Of a stretch of DNA of 64,000 bases, positions 36,170 to 44,726 are shown in pieces. The position numbers and the translations under genes are program-made. The stretch's first letter is position 1; each line of letters starts with the position of its first letter. The notes below the pieces were generated by a model, which had not been told where the DNA came from, made no database searches, and saw only the letters and a program-made list of their open reading frames with translations. The stretch comes from Mangrovimicrobium sediminis. GTDB taxonomy: Bacteria; Pseudomonadota; Gammaproteobacteria; Pseudomonadales; Halieaceae. The stretch is from positions 291,353 to 355,352 of the forward strand of contig NZ_SRLE01000001.1 in NCBI RefSeq assembly GCF_004745945.1, written 5' to 3'.

Positions 36170-37240
36170 TCAGCTTTGCGCGTCTTCGTGGAAATCCTCG
36201 GGGACGATGCCCATCTGCCGCGCGCGCTGGAACCACAGTTCGCGCGCCAGTTTCTGCATGTCGACCGAGGTGTCCGTCTCATCGACGATCTCGATACCGA
36301 GCATGGTCTCCACCAGGTCTTCCATCGTCACCAGGCCGCGGATATCGCCATACTCGTCGACCAGCAGCGCGATCTGGCTGCGGCTGCGGGTCATCTGCTG
36401 CATCAGGTTGCCGAGCAGGGTGCGGTGCGGGACCGTGAGCAGGTCGCGGCGCAGGGCGGACAGCGGGGTCTCCGGCGGCTGCTTCACCGCGGCGAACAGC
36501 AGGTCGTCCTTGCGGATGAAACCGGTGATGTTGCCGGGGTTCTCGAGGTAGACGAGGATGCGCGAGAACGCGATGTGCTGGTGGTTGTGGATCACCTCGC
36601 CGACGCTCTGGTTCTCGGGCAGGGAGAAAAATACCTGGCGCGGCGTCATGATGTCCTGGGCCACCAGGGCGCGAAAGCGCAGCACGCTGCGCAGGGTGGC
36701 GGACTCCTCCGGGGCGAAGGTGCCCTCGTTTACCCCCTCCTCCGCCAGCGCGGCAAACTCCTCGCGGCTGATCGAGTGACCACCGCCGCCGTGGGCGATC
36801 ACCCGTGTGATCGCCTGGCCAGTGACCACCAGCGGGTACATCAGCCACACCACCACCTGCATGACCTCGGCGCACATCGGCGCCAACTGGCGCCAGTACA
36901 CCGCGCCCAGGGTCTTGGGCACGATCTCCGAGAGCACCAGGATCAGCAGCGTGAGCACCGCGGAGATGACGCCGAAGTACGCCTCCCCGAACAGCGCGGT
37001 GGCCTGCGCCCCGGCGCCGGCGGCGCCCACCGTGTGGGCGATGGTGTTGAGGCTGAGGATGGCCGCCAGCGGGCGATCGATGTCCGCGCGCAGTTCTTCC
37101 CAGAGCTGGCCGTAGCGTTTACCCGCCTGCCGCGCGTTGGCGATGTAGGAACTCGAGGTGCGCAGCAGCACCGCCTCGAGAATCGAGCAGACGAATGATA
37201 CGCCCAGGGCGAGCAGCACGTAGAAAATGAGCAGCCACAT
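36170..37240 (-). CDS. CNNM-domain and CBS-pair membrane protein (CorB/YfjD-like, short form)
   Basis: 356 residues. The N-terminal CNNM domain (1-165) has about four hydrophobic segments: LLIFYVLLALGVSFVCSILE, AAILSLNTIAHTVGAAGAGA, LLILVLSEIVPKTLGAVYWR and VVVWLMYPLVVTGQAIT. SEIVPKT is the family signature. A CBS pair follows (about 190-310): DIMTPRQVFFSLPENQSVGE and VDEYGDIRGLVTMEDLVETM. The CorC_HlyC C-terminal domain is absent. Relatives are implicated in Mg2+/Co2+ transport and resistance. It diverges from the LLM gene at 37408. Confidence 0.9.
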   Translation of the reverse strand: MWLLIFYVLLALGVSFVCSILEAVLLRTSSSYIANARQAGKRYGQLWEELRADIDRPLAAILSLNTIAHTVGAAGAGAQATALFGEAYFGVISAVLTLLILVLSEIVPKTLGAVYWRQLAPMCAEVMQVVVWLMYPLVVTGQAITRVIAHGGGGHSISREEFAALAEEGVNEGTFAPEESATLRSVLRFRALVAQDIMTPRQVFFSLPENQSVGEVIHNHQHIAFSRILVYLENPGNITGFIRKDDLLFAAVKQPPETPLSALRRDLLTVPHRTLLGNLMQQMTRSRSQIALLVDEYGDIRGLVTMEDLVETMLGIEIVDETDTSVDMQKLARELWFQRARQMGIVPEDFHEDAQS

Positions 37241-37407
37241 GAGGGTATCAGCGCGGTGAAGAGGTGAGCGGTTTCAGCATGGAGCTAGTGTACCTGCGCG
37301 CGCAGACGATTCCACGGGGGTAATTTGCCCCCGCTTCTGGTAGCATCCGGCAAATAACAAACGAGCTTTCATAAATTGGCTCGAGCTGAAAGAGAGGAGA
37401 GTTTCCC

Positions 37408-38571
37408 GTGAGAAAGACCAAACTGCGTCTCGGCCTGTTCGTGGCCCCGTTTCATCCCCTGGACGAGAACCCAACCCTGTGCCTGGACCGCGACCTGCAG
37501 CTGGCGGAGTACGCCGACGACCTGGGCATCGAGGAGTACTGGTTCGGCGAACACCACTCCGGGGGCTACGAGATTTCCGCCTCACCGGAGCTGATGATCG
37601 CCGCCGCGGCGCAGCGCACGACACGCATCAAGTTGGGTACCGGTGTCGTCTCCCTGCCCTACCACAATCCCTTCAACACCGCCCAGCGCATTGCGCAGCT
37701 GGACCACCTGACCAAAGGTCGCCTGATGTTCGGCGCCGGCCCCGGTCTGCTCACCGCGGACGCGCACATGCGTGGCCAGGATGCGCGTGAATCCCGCGAT
37801 AAACTCGGCCAGGGGCTGGAGGTGATCACCCGCCTGCTGCGCGGCGAGACCGTCACGGAAAAGAGCAGCTGGTACGACCTGCAAGACGCCCACTGCCACT
37901 TGCTGCCGGCCCAGCGCGACCTCGAGGTCTGCGTGGCCAGCCTGTTCTCGCCGAACGGCGGCACTCTGGCGGCAAAATACAACGGCGGCATGCTGTGCCT
38001 GGCGGCCACCTCACCGGACGGCTTCGACACGCTCTCCGCCAACTGGCAGGTGGCCTGCGAGGCGGCGCGCAAGCTCGGCCGCGAGATGGACCCGTCTGTC
38101 ATCCGCTGCGCCACCGACATGCACATCGCCGAGACCCGCGACCAGGCCATGGACCAGGTGCGCAAGGGTTTCGAGGTAAACCAGCGCTACTTCCTCAACC
38201 AGTCCGGCCACCTGCCCGACTCCCCCGCCCACTACACGCTGGAGCACCTGATGGAGCGCGGCGAGGCGGTGATCGGCACGCCGGACGACGCCATCGAGCA
38301 GATCCGCCGCCTGGAAGAGAAGGTGCCCGGCTTCGGCTGCCTGCTGCTGTTCGACAAGAACTGGTCCAGCATGCAGCACAAGAAGGAGTCCCTGGAGATG
38401 ATGATGCGCTACGTTCTGCCGGCCATTAATGGCGACAACGACAGCCGCGTGCGCTCCTTCGACTGGCAGCACGAACACCGCGAGCCCTTCTTCGGTCGCA
38501 TGATGGAAGGCGCCCAGCGCGCCATCGAAAAACACGCGAAGGAACAGGCCGAGGACGCCGCAAAAAAATAG
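37408..38571 (+). CDS. LLM-class flavin-dependent oxidoreductase (limonene monooxygenase-like group)
   Basis: 387 residues from GTG 37408, preceded by GAGAGGAGA. Evidence: RLGLFVAPFHPLDENPTL, YADDLGIEEYWFGEHHSGGY, IKLGTGVVSLPYHNPFNTAQ, LDHLTKGRLMFGAGPGLLTA and SRDKLGQGLEVITRLLRGET. It is the longer LLM type and differs clearly from the protein at 32911-33927. It would be a flavin-dependent monooxygenase using FMNH2 or F420; the substrate is unknown. An amidohydrolase gene follows after 122 bases with the same GAGAGGAG/GTG start arrangement. Confidence 0.9.
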   Translation: MRKTKLRLGLFVAPFHPLDENPTLCLDRDLQLAEYADDLGIEEYWFGEHHSGGYEISASPELMIAAAAQRTTRIKLGTGVVSLPYHNPFNTAQRIAQLDHLTKGRLMFGAGPGLLTADAHMRGQDARESRDKLGQGLEVITRLLRGETVTEKSSWYDLQDAHCHLLPAQRDLEVCVASLFSPNGGTLAAKYNGGMLCLAATSPDGFDTLSANWQVACEAARKLGREMDPSVIRCATDMHIAETRDQAMDQVRKGFEVNQRYFLNQSGHLPDSPAHYTLEHLMERGEAVIGTPDDAIEQIRRLEEKVPGFGCLLLFDKNWSSMQHKKESLEMMMRYVLPAINGDNDSRVRSFDWQHEHREPFFGRMMEGAQRAIEKHAKEQAEDAAKK

Positions 38572-38693
38572 CTCCGAGAGGCAAGCCATCCTGCGAGGCC
38601 AGTCATTTGGCCTCGACGGGTGCCCCACTATGCTTTTGACGAGCATACCCCCGGGTGCGAGACTACCGGGACTATAACGAGAGGAGCCTTCCC

Positions 38694-39989
38694 GTGAGCA
38701 CGACACTGATTACCAACGCGACGATCTTCGATGCCACCGGCGCCGACACCTTCACCGGCGACCTGCTGGTAGAGGGCAACACCATCAAGTCCGTGAGCAA
38801 GGGCGCCTCCGGCGCACAGGCGGACGTGGTCATCGACGGCAGCGGCAAGTTCCTGATGCCCGGCATGACCGAGGGTCACGCCCACCTGTCGTTCGACTCC
38901 TTCACCTGTACCGAGGACCTGATCAAGCCGCCGCCGGAGGAGCACGCGTTCCTCACCGCGCGCGTGGCCAAGAAGCTGCTGGACATGGGTTTCACCAGCG
39001 CTTACGGCGCCTCCGAGGCAAAGCTGCGCCTGGGCGTGGCGGTGCGCAACGAGGTGGACGCCGGCAATATTCCCGGCCCGCGCATCCGCGCAGGTTCCCT
39101 GGAAATCTCCGTGACCGGCGGCATGGGTGACGAGGCGCGCATCCATAACCCGCGCAGCCCCATCCTCGACAACGGCACCTCGCCCGGCATCATCATCGAC
39201 GGCCCCGAAGAAATGCGCAAAGTGGTGCGCATCTGCTGCCGCGAGGGCTGCGACAACATCAAGATGGACGCCTCCGGCGACCCCTTCTACCCCAACACCC
39301 CGGCCTTCTCCACACCCATGTCCTACGAGGAAATGGAAATGGCGGTGAAGGTGGCGAAAAGCTTCGGCAAGATGACCAACACCCACGCACGCTCCATCGA
39401 GTCCATCCAGAACTCGGTGAAGGCCGGCGTGGACATGATCTACCACGCCGAATACACCGACGAGGAAACCCTGGACATGCTGGAGGAAGCGAAGGACCGC
39501 ATCTTCGTCGCCCCCACCATCGGCCTGTTCCACACCATGCTGCACCAGGGCGAGCCGTGGCTGCCCAAGTTCGTCGTGGAAGCCATGGGCATCCCGGCAC
39601 TGATCGAAGCCTCTTCGGAAACCCACACCGCCCTGCGCAAGCGCGGCATCCGCCACCTGATCGGCGGCGACTACGGCTTCAAGTGGGCGGAACAGGGTAC
39701 CCAGGCGCTGGACCTGCAGTTGTTCGTGAAGTACTACGGCTACACCCCGGCCGAAGCGCTGATCTGCGCCACGCGCAACGGCGGCCTGGCCATGCGCGGA
39801 CCGCAGGGCGACCTCGGCACGCTGAAGGAAGGCATGCTGGCGGACATGGTCCTTGTGGATGGCAATCCGCTGGATGATCTTTCCATCCTCATGGATGAGA
39901 GCAAGCTGGTGATGATCATGAAGGACGGCGGCGTGCACAAGTTGAACGATGCGCTGAGCACCAGTGCTGCAGGACAGAAGGTGGCTTAG
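38694..39989 (+). CDS. Amidohydrolase family 1 metal-dependent hydrolase
   Basis: 431 residues from GTG 38694, preceded by GAGAGGAG. TTLITNATIFDATGAD starts the composite beta-sandwich. The metal motif is MPGMTEGHAHLSF (H-x-H); NIKMDASGDP holds the lysine that is often carboxylated; THARSIESIQNSVKAGVDMI and IYHAEYTDEE give the further histidines, and HLIGGDYGFKW the catalytic Asp region. It resembles imidazolonepropionase/prolidase-like amidohydrolases often annotated in lactone or amide degradation. The substrate is unknown. A terminator 50 bases downstream closes the unit. Confidence 0.9.
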   Translation: MSTTLITNATIFDATGADTFTGDLLVEGNTIKSVSKGASGAQADVVIDGSGKFLMPGMTEGHAHLSFDSFTCTEDLIKPPPEEHAFLTARVAKKLLDMGFTSAYGASEAKLRLGVAVRNEVDAGNIPGPRIRAGSLEISVTGGMGDEARIHNPRSPILDNGTSPGIIIDGPEEMRKVVRICCREGCDNIKMDASGDPFYPNTPAFSTPMSYEEMEMAVKVAKSFGKMTNTHARSIESIQNSVKAGVDMIYHAEYTDEETLDMLEEAKDRIFVAPTIGLFHTMLHQGEPWLPKFVVEAMGIPALIEASSETHTALRKRGIRHLIGGDYGFKWAEQGTQALDLQLFVKYYGYTPAEALICATRNGGLAMRGPQGDLGTLKEGMLADMVLVDGNPLDDLSILMDESKLVMIMKDGGVHKLNDALSTSAAGQKVA

Positions 39990-40041
39990 TTGTTTGCCCG
40001 GGCGGAGTGATTTAGCACCCTGCCCTGCTGTATCGATTAAG

Positions 40042-40069
40042 CGCCCGCGATTTTATCGCGGGCGTTTTT
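40042..40069 (+). terminator. Intrinsic terminator after the amidohydrolase gene
   Basis: CGCCCGCGA-TTTTA-TCGCGGGCG followed by five T, 52 bases past the stop codon. It marks the end of the high-GC catabolic block; beyond it base composition drops, and about 320 bases up to 40390 hold no recognisable gene. Confidence 0.92.
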
Positions 40070-40390
40070 GTTTGTGGGAGCTGGATTGATGGAAGTGAGG
40101 CAGGCTTTCCGGCCTGGGGGTTTTCAGTGAAAATTGCTGAGGATGGAACGGAAATATTTTATAACTAGCTGATATCACGAGAAATCCTGCTTCTTGTTTA
40201 GCGGATGGCTGCGGTACGCCTTCACGAGCTAGTAGGAACGTCTCTCAGTATGTTCGGGATATTGGCGGGTAGGTTTTGTTGTATCTTTTTGGTTTTGTTT
40301 GGTGGGTATGTTTTGGTGCGGGTTCTTGACTGAGTGTTAGGGGGAAGTGTGAGATATGAAGTGTTCATCAGAATAAGCTGTTAATTCCAA

Positions 40391-40711
40391 ATGGATCCGT
40401 TTGAGATAATTAAAATATTCGCTTTGATTTTCATGATCCCTTTCTTCGGGGTAGTTATGCTGTCAAAGATTTCTGAATTAGCCCTCCGGATTCTTTCGGG
40501 CATCACTTTTGGCGAGTACCGAGAATTGCATGAGTATTTAGTAGAAAGAAAGTACAAGCTTTCCAATAGCAAGGCCGAGCAGGCAGCGGGACGCCTTTAT
40601 GATTTCAGTGGCGACCTTTTAACCAAGCTGATTGGCACCTTACCAAGAGGTATTGGTGTTGTATCTGCGCTTACACTTCTATGGGTTTTGGTTGAAATCG
40701 CAAAGAATTAA
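40391..40711 (+). CDS. Small membrane protein of unknown function
   Basis: 106 residues. Residues 5-35 form a hydrophobic segment (IIKIFALIFMIPFFGVVMLS) and 83-103 a second (LPRGIGVVSALTLLWVLVEI), separated by a charged middle (FGEYRELHEYLVERKYKLSN). No family is recognised. It is lower in GC than the genes to its left. Its TAA stop overlaps the left end of an attC-like palindrome, the arrangement of integron gene cassettes. Confidence 0.6.
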   Translation: MDPFEIIKIFALIFMIPFFGVVMLSKISELALRILSGITFGEYRELHEYLVERKYKLSNSKAEQAAGRLYDFSGDLLTKLIGTLPRGIGVVSALTLLWVLVEIAKN

Positions 40712-40780
40712 CAAGGCGGTGTTGTCGCCTTCGGCTGGGACTGCCCGCTGCGCGGCCAGCCCCAAACCTTGGCGTTAATA
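40706..40780 (+). repeat. attC-like (59-base-element) recombination site
   Basis: About 75 bases with paired ends ATTAAC-AAGG (from 40707) and CCTTGGC-GTTAAT (to 40779), matching the R''/R' boxes (AAC...GTT) with an unpaired GCC. Inside are GGCTGG/CCAGCC arms and a central CCGC-TGC-GCGG stem, so a folded single strand resembles attC. It begins at the stop codon of the preceding small gene. No integrase or second clear site is visible. Confidence 0.55.
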
Positions 40781-41052
40781 CCACTATGGCTCCACGCATC
40801 ATGAGTGATGGCGACTTATCTGTACAGTTTGGCAGGAGTCTCTACTGGACGATTCGGGACCAATTCGAGCAGGTTTCGTCGTTACTATTTGGTTCTCTCA
40901 GGGGCAGTGAAGCCTGGTGCTGACTCTTGGCAGGGCGTTGGCGAAAACTGCGATATATAAAGTGCTCATCAGGATGGTACGTTTTGGACTCACGTATTAG
41001 ATGTACGTTCGTGCATCAGTGATTAATAACCAGTATCGATGGCTCAAATTAC

Positions 41053-41322
41053 ATGAGTGAAAGTAAAAATCTGACGACGCCAACATGGAAATTGTGGATT
41101 CCAGTCTTTGCCACAATTTTATACTGGTTATGGGAAAGTGGCGCCGAAGGCAATATCAGAGTGGATTTGATATTGATCTATCCACTTCTTTTCGTGATCT
41201 ACGTAATCACCTTATGGAAGAAGTACAGTGCATATTCGCTGCTGATATCAATTTTTCTCATGCTGCTAAATTTCGGCTTCATGGCGATTTCGTATGATCT
41301 CTTCGACAAATCCCCGGGTTAA
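41053..41322 (+). CDS. Small membrane protein of unknown function
   Basis: 89 residues with three hydrophobic stretches (LWIPVFATILYWLWESG, LILIYPLLFVIYVITLW, SLLISIFLMLLNFGFMAI) and a polar N-terminus. No family is recognised. A motif about 100 bases upstream (GATATATAAAGTGCTCATCA) resembles one upstream of the previous small gene (GATATGAAGTGTTCATCA). The 341 bases between the two genes hold the attC-like site and nothing else recognisable. Confidence 0.55.
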   Translation: MSESKNLTTPTWKLWIPVFATILYWLWESGAEGNIRVDLILIYPLLFVIYVITLWKKYSAYSLLISIFLMLLNFGFMAISYDLFDKSPG

Positions 41323-41426
41323 AACGCGATAGGCCAAGGCAGTAAGGATGTTTCGCGCCGGGCCCCGCTCACGCTGGCCCGCTTGAAGCGCCAAAGGCGT
41401 CTCAAATGTCTGGTAGCGCTGGATAA

Positions 41427-41735
41427 CCAAAATGTGAATTCAAATGTGTCGCTGTTATAGGCAGTTCTAAAGGCGCTGAACTGGCGCTCTCACTGGCATC
41501 GAGACAACCAGGGATTGCGATAGCGTTGATGGATAACGGTGCTGTTGAGTACGCCAAAATAGGAGTGGAAGATATTGACGGCCCGATTCTGTAAATTTCC
41601 GGTGAAAAAGATCAGGTATGGCCATCCAGGGAAATATCAGATGAAGTGACAAAGCAACTGAAAGCTTGGGTGATTCACTTCATGAATACACACTTTCTGC
41701 CTACTTGCGATGCTCCACATCAGGTCGTCAACTAA
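41427..41735 (+). pseudogene. Remnant of a BAAT-family acyl-CoA thioesterase/acyltransferase C-terminal domain
   Basis: Translation gives VAVIGSSKGAELALSLASRQ, the nucleophile-elbow region of the BAAT_C alpha/beta hydrolase domain. It continues with VEDIDGPIL, a TAA stop, then ISGEKDQVWPSREISDEVTK, which restores the family's LISGxDDxWPS motif with the stop in the middle. The N-terminal part, and the histidine region after WPS, are missing or scrambled. Intact members hydrolyse acyl-CoA or conjugate bile acids; this copy is dead. Confidence 0.75.
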
Positions 41736-41757
41736 CCAAGCGCGAGGCGAAACTATC

Positions 41758-42204
41758 GTGGGAAGAATCGAGGAGAGCAGCCCCAATAGCGAAGCCGCTC
41801 GTTCATTGATCGATGAACTAAGTAATACCCTGAACGACATCACTGGCGACGATGGTCGAAGCTCATACTCGCGCGAAGCTTTCAATCCGACGACGGACGC
41901 CTTCCTAATATACTGGGAAGGCAGCGAAGCGATGGCCTGCGGTTCGCTCAGGCGAGTGGACAATCACACCTGCGAGCTAAAACGAATGTATTCTCGCAGC
42001 AGGGGTTATGGGAAAACGGTGCTTTCAGCGCTTGAATCGAAGGCATGCAGTCTGGGATATCACTTTATCATTCTTTCCACTCGCAAAGTGAATGCGGGGG
42101 CAGTGAGGTTCTACCTCAAGAACGGATATCGCGAAATCTCTCCTTATGGAAAGTATCGATACTCAGACGCTTCGGTATGTCTGGGCAAGCAGCTTTCCAC
42201 CTGA
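41758..42204 (+). CDS. GNAT-family N-acetyltransferase
   Basis: 148 residues from GTG 41758 (GAGG about ten bases upstream); an ATG at 41710 inside the pseudogene is the alternative. The acetyl-CoA binding region is RMYSRSRGYGKTVLSALESK, equivalent to the R/Q-x-x-G-x-G/A loop. FIILSTRKVNAGAVRFYLKN and GYREI are motif B. Preceding strands (AFLIYWEGSEAMACGSLRRV) fit GNAT beta4-beta5. The substrate is unknown. It is one of four GNAT genes in this block. Confidence 0.8.
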   Translation: MGRIEESSPNSEAARSLIDELSNTLNDITGDDGRSSYSREAFNPTTDAFLIYWEGSEAMACGSLRRVDNHTCELKRMYSRSRGYGKTVLSALESKACSLGYHFIILSTRKVNAGAVRFYLKNGYREISPYGKYRYSDASVCLGKQLST

Positions 42205-42367
42205 CCGGCAAGGACTATCAACACCACCACTCCCGGCTTCGACGCCACGCTCTGGCGCGGCAGCTGTCTCCACATGGTGGGACTTGAAGTGAAAAACACT
42301 CTGCCTCGATACAAGTGACAAAATCACTGGGGGCGAACCACGAGTCAACAGCAATGCGAGGTGGGTT

Positions 42368-42826
42368 ATGAAGACACAGATAGTCACTATATGCGATGAC
42401 CTCGACCACCTCGTCCAGCAAATCAACTGTGCTTCGTGGGATGACTCCAACGAAGTCTGTGAGTACGATGTGGAGAGCATGAAGGAGTATCTGCAAAGGC
42501 AGGATACGGTTTTTGTCGCTTGCCACGATACTGAGGGTACGCTACTGGGCATTGCTTCTTCTCGAATCGAGATAAAACCATACGGCAGAGAGCTCTGGCT
42601 CTACGTTGATGAAGTCGATGTCTGCTCAGACAAGCGACGCAAAGGGGCGGCCAAACTGATCATGCAGACCCTGATCGGGATTGCCAGAACCAGAGGCTGC
42701 AAAGAACTCTGGCTAGGAGCAGAGGTCGACAACATGCCGGCAAACGCCTTGTACCACTCGCTCCATCCAGACCAGGTAGCCAGCGTCGTAGGCTATACGT
42801 ATCGAATGAAAGACACTGACGACTGA
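42368..42826 (+). CDS. GNAT-family N-acetyltransferase, AAC(3)-I-like
   Basis: 152 residues; GAGGTGGG precedes the ATG. Visible are DTVFVACHDTEGTLLGIASS, LWLYVDEVDVCSDKRRKGAA (ending in the acetyl-CoA loop RRKGAA) and KELWLGAEVDNMPANALYHS. The V-x-x-D-N-x-P-A-x-x-L-Y ending resembles the aminoglycoside 3-N-acetyltransferase type I subgroup. Similarity to AAC(3)-I is distant, so resistance is not claimed. The next gene begins two bases after its stop, so the two are probably co-transcribed. Confidence 0.82.
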   Translation: MKTQIVTICDDLDHLVQQINCASWDDSNEVCEYDVESMKEYLQRQDTVFVACHDTEGTLLGIASSRIEIKPYGRELWLYVDEVDVCSDKRRKGAAKLIMQTLIGIARTRGCKELWLGAEVDNMPANALYHSLHPDQVASVVGYTYRMKDTDD

Positions 42827-42827
42827 C

Positions 42828-43517
42828 ATGCACCGCACCTGTAAAAATTGCCAGACCAGCCTCCCAACTGACGCAAATTACTGCACCAAATGTGGGCAAA
42901 GCACAAAAAGCACTCGGCAACCGTTTGCCCTGTTTGTGAAAGAAGCCTTGAAAGAGCTCCTGGACATCGATGGACGCTTGTCACTTACCTTGAAGACCCT
43001 GGTTACAAAGCCAGGTCTTGCCTCGTATGAGTACGACCAGGGTATGCGGGCGAAGTACACGCCTCCGCTACGCCTTTACCTGGTAATCAGCGTCATATTC
43101 TTCCTGCTGTTTTCAAGCTTCCAGCAGATATTTACCGGTCATACGGAGCTTTCCGCATCTTCCATTGATCTGTACTCGCGCATCATGTTTGTTTTGTTCC
43201 CCATGTTCGCCTTGTACATAAAGGTGATCTATCCAGGCAGTTATCTGGTATCGAATATCGTATTCTCCCTGCATCTTCACAGCGTCGGTTATCTGATTCT
43301 GATCCTGATCGGCCCACTTGAAGCGTTGGAACGACAACACCTGACATATTTGGCCCTACAGATACCGGTACTGATATACCTACTTTGGTATTTGCTTCAG
43401 GCGTTCAAAACCATGTACCGGGCGTCCTGGTCTGTCACCGCCTGGAAGGCTGCGCTCATCTTTGTGATCTACATGGCGACCCTGGGCCTGGCTTTTGATG
43501 TAATCTTGCCAGGCTGA
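42828..43517 (+). CDS. DUF3667-type membrane protein with N-terminal zinc ribbon
   Basis: 229 residues. The N-terminal CKNCQTSLPTDANYCTKCGQ is a double C-x2-C zinc ribbon. LLDIDGRLSLTLKTLVTKPG followed by YTPPLRLYLVISVIFFLLFS is characteristic of DUF3667. Five hydrophobic segments follow, ending ALIFVIYMATLGLAFDVILP. Function is unknown in the whole family. It overlaps no neighbour and follows the GNAT gene by one base; 344 bases downstream up to 43861 contain no supported gene. Confidence 0.85.
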   Translation: MHRTCKNCQTSLPTDANYCTKCGQSTKSTRQPFALFVKEALKELLDIDGRLSLTLKTLVTKPGLASYEYDQGMRAKYTPPLRLYLVISVIFFLLFSSFQQIFTGHTELSASSIDLYSRIMFVLFPMFALYIKVIYPGSYLVSNIVFSLHLHSVGYLILILIGPLEALERQHLTYLALQIPVLIYLLWYLLQAFKTMYRASWSVTAWKAALIFVIYMATLGLAFDVILPG

Positions 43518-43861
43518 TCTAAAAAATCATGAGGTACAGGAACCACTGCGATTTCGATGGCCGGCTTCAATATTTGGAAATTTCGGCCATCTCAAATCCG
43601 AGGATTGTAATAGGCTGCAAAGACATGAAGTCGCCATGTCAGGCCTCGAGTTCGCAAATTCTGGCTATTCCCGCGTGCATTCAGGTGTACCAACCTCATG
43701 CCCGCGGCACGCCTATGCGCGCAGCCCTGATAGCAGTGGGAGTTTTATCTGGGTGAACTCACACGCGCCGGCTAGCGGGCTGACAATAGATTGACTATCG
43801 AGACCGCGCACCGGATTCAAGTATCGGTGCTCTATTTCCAGAACCTGAAACAAGGCAAGCA

Positions 43862-44611
43862 ATGAAACATCTAATCGCGTTCCTTCTGTCAGCAACCATA
43901 CTTGCTACAAGCGCTGCGGCAGAATCTACGAAAAAAGTGCTAATTATCGTGTCGAACAGGGTAGACATGGGAGATCCTGAAAAGCATGACGCAAGAAATA
44001 ACCTGTGGGAGGTTGCGCCTCCTTATCACGTTTTTCTGAGTCACGGCTTCGACGTCGATTTTTTATCACCTGAGGGTGGTGAAGTTGAGTTCATGATGGA
44101 TCCTCTGGGCATCAGCAGCTATACCATCGCATATGAAGGCTTCCTGGATAAAGCGAACAACTCATTCAAGCCGTCCCAGATCAATCCGACGGACTATTGG
44201 GGCGTATTCATTGGCGGCGGCTACGGCGTGATGTTCGATGTCGCGGAGAACGAGGATGTTCATTCAGTCATCCGCAGCATATATGAGTCTGGCGGCATTG
44301 TCGGTGTCGGTGGTCATGGTGCAGCCGGCATTGCCAATGTGACCCTGTCCAACGGGGAGTTCCTGGTCAAGGGAAAAAGAATCGCCGGATTTCCGGACTC
44401 CACTGAAAAGACTAAAACATGGGCCAAACAGGGGACGTTGCTGCCTTTCCTGATTGAAAGTCAGCTTAACAAGAATGGTGCCATTGCACAGAACAAGCAA
44501 ACCCTGGAAGACAAACACGCCGTGGTGACCGATGAGCGGATTGTTTCAACCATGTTTTTGCCCTCTGCTGCGCTGGTCGCCAAGGAAATGATATTGCTAC
44601 ACCGGCAATAG
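43862..44611 (+). CDS. Exported DJ-1/PfpI-family protein lacking the catalytic cysteine
   Basis: 249 residues. Signal peptide MKHLIAFLLSATILATSAAA, then a DJ-1/PfpI fold: KKVLIIVSNRVDMGDPEKHD, EVAPPYHVFLSHGFDVDFLS, DYWGVFIGGGYGVMFDVAEN and GGIVGVGGHGAAGIANVTLS. At the nucleophile elbow, where the family normally has C-H-G, this protein reads G-G-H-G, so the active Cys is replaced by Gly. Peptidase, glyoxalase or chaperone-type chemistry relying on Cys is therefore unlikely. Export is also unusual for the family. Function unknown. Confidence 0.85.
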   Translation: MKHLIAFLLSATILATSAAAESTKKVLIIVSNRVDMGDPEKHDARNNLWEVAPPYHVFLSHGFDVDFLSPEGGEVEFMMDPLGISSYTIAYEGFLDKANNSFKPSQINPTDYWGVFIGGGYGVMFDVAENEDVHSVIRSIYESGGIVGVGGHGAAGIANVTLSNGEFLVKGKRIAGFPDSTEKTKTWAKQGTLLPFLIESQLNKNGAIAQNKQTLEDKHAVVTDERIVSTMFLPSAALVAKEMILLHRQ

Positions 44612-44726
44612 TTCGCGGTTTGGAACATGCTAATCTTTTGTTGTCTTCCTGCTTCGCCCAGTTAGTCGCAAATGTAGCTTCTTTGCATGGAGTGCCGACC
44701 ATCCACTTGAATGGAGCAATTGGAAC

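Noticed and set aside
41323..41400. Second attC site after the 89-residue protein
   Set aside because: TTAAAACGCG and GCCAAAGGCGTCT are weakly attC-like, but the right end lacks GTT and the inner arms do not pair well.
42205..42367. A possible short gene between the two GNAT genes
   Set aside because: Frames are brief and show no motif or ribosome site; the gap is treated as non-coding.
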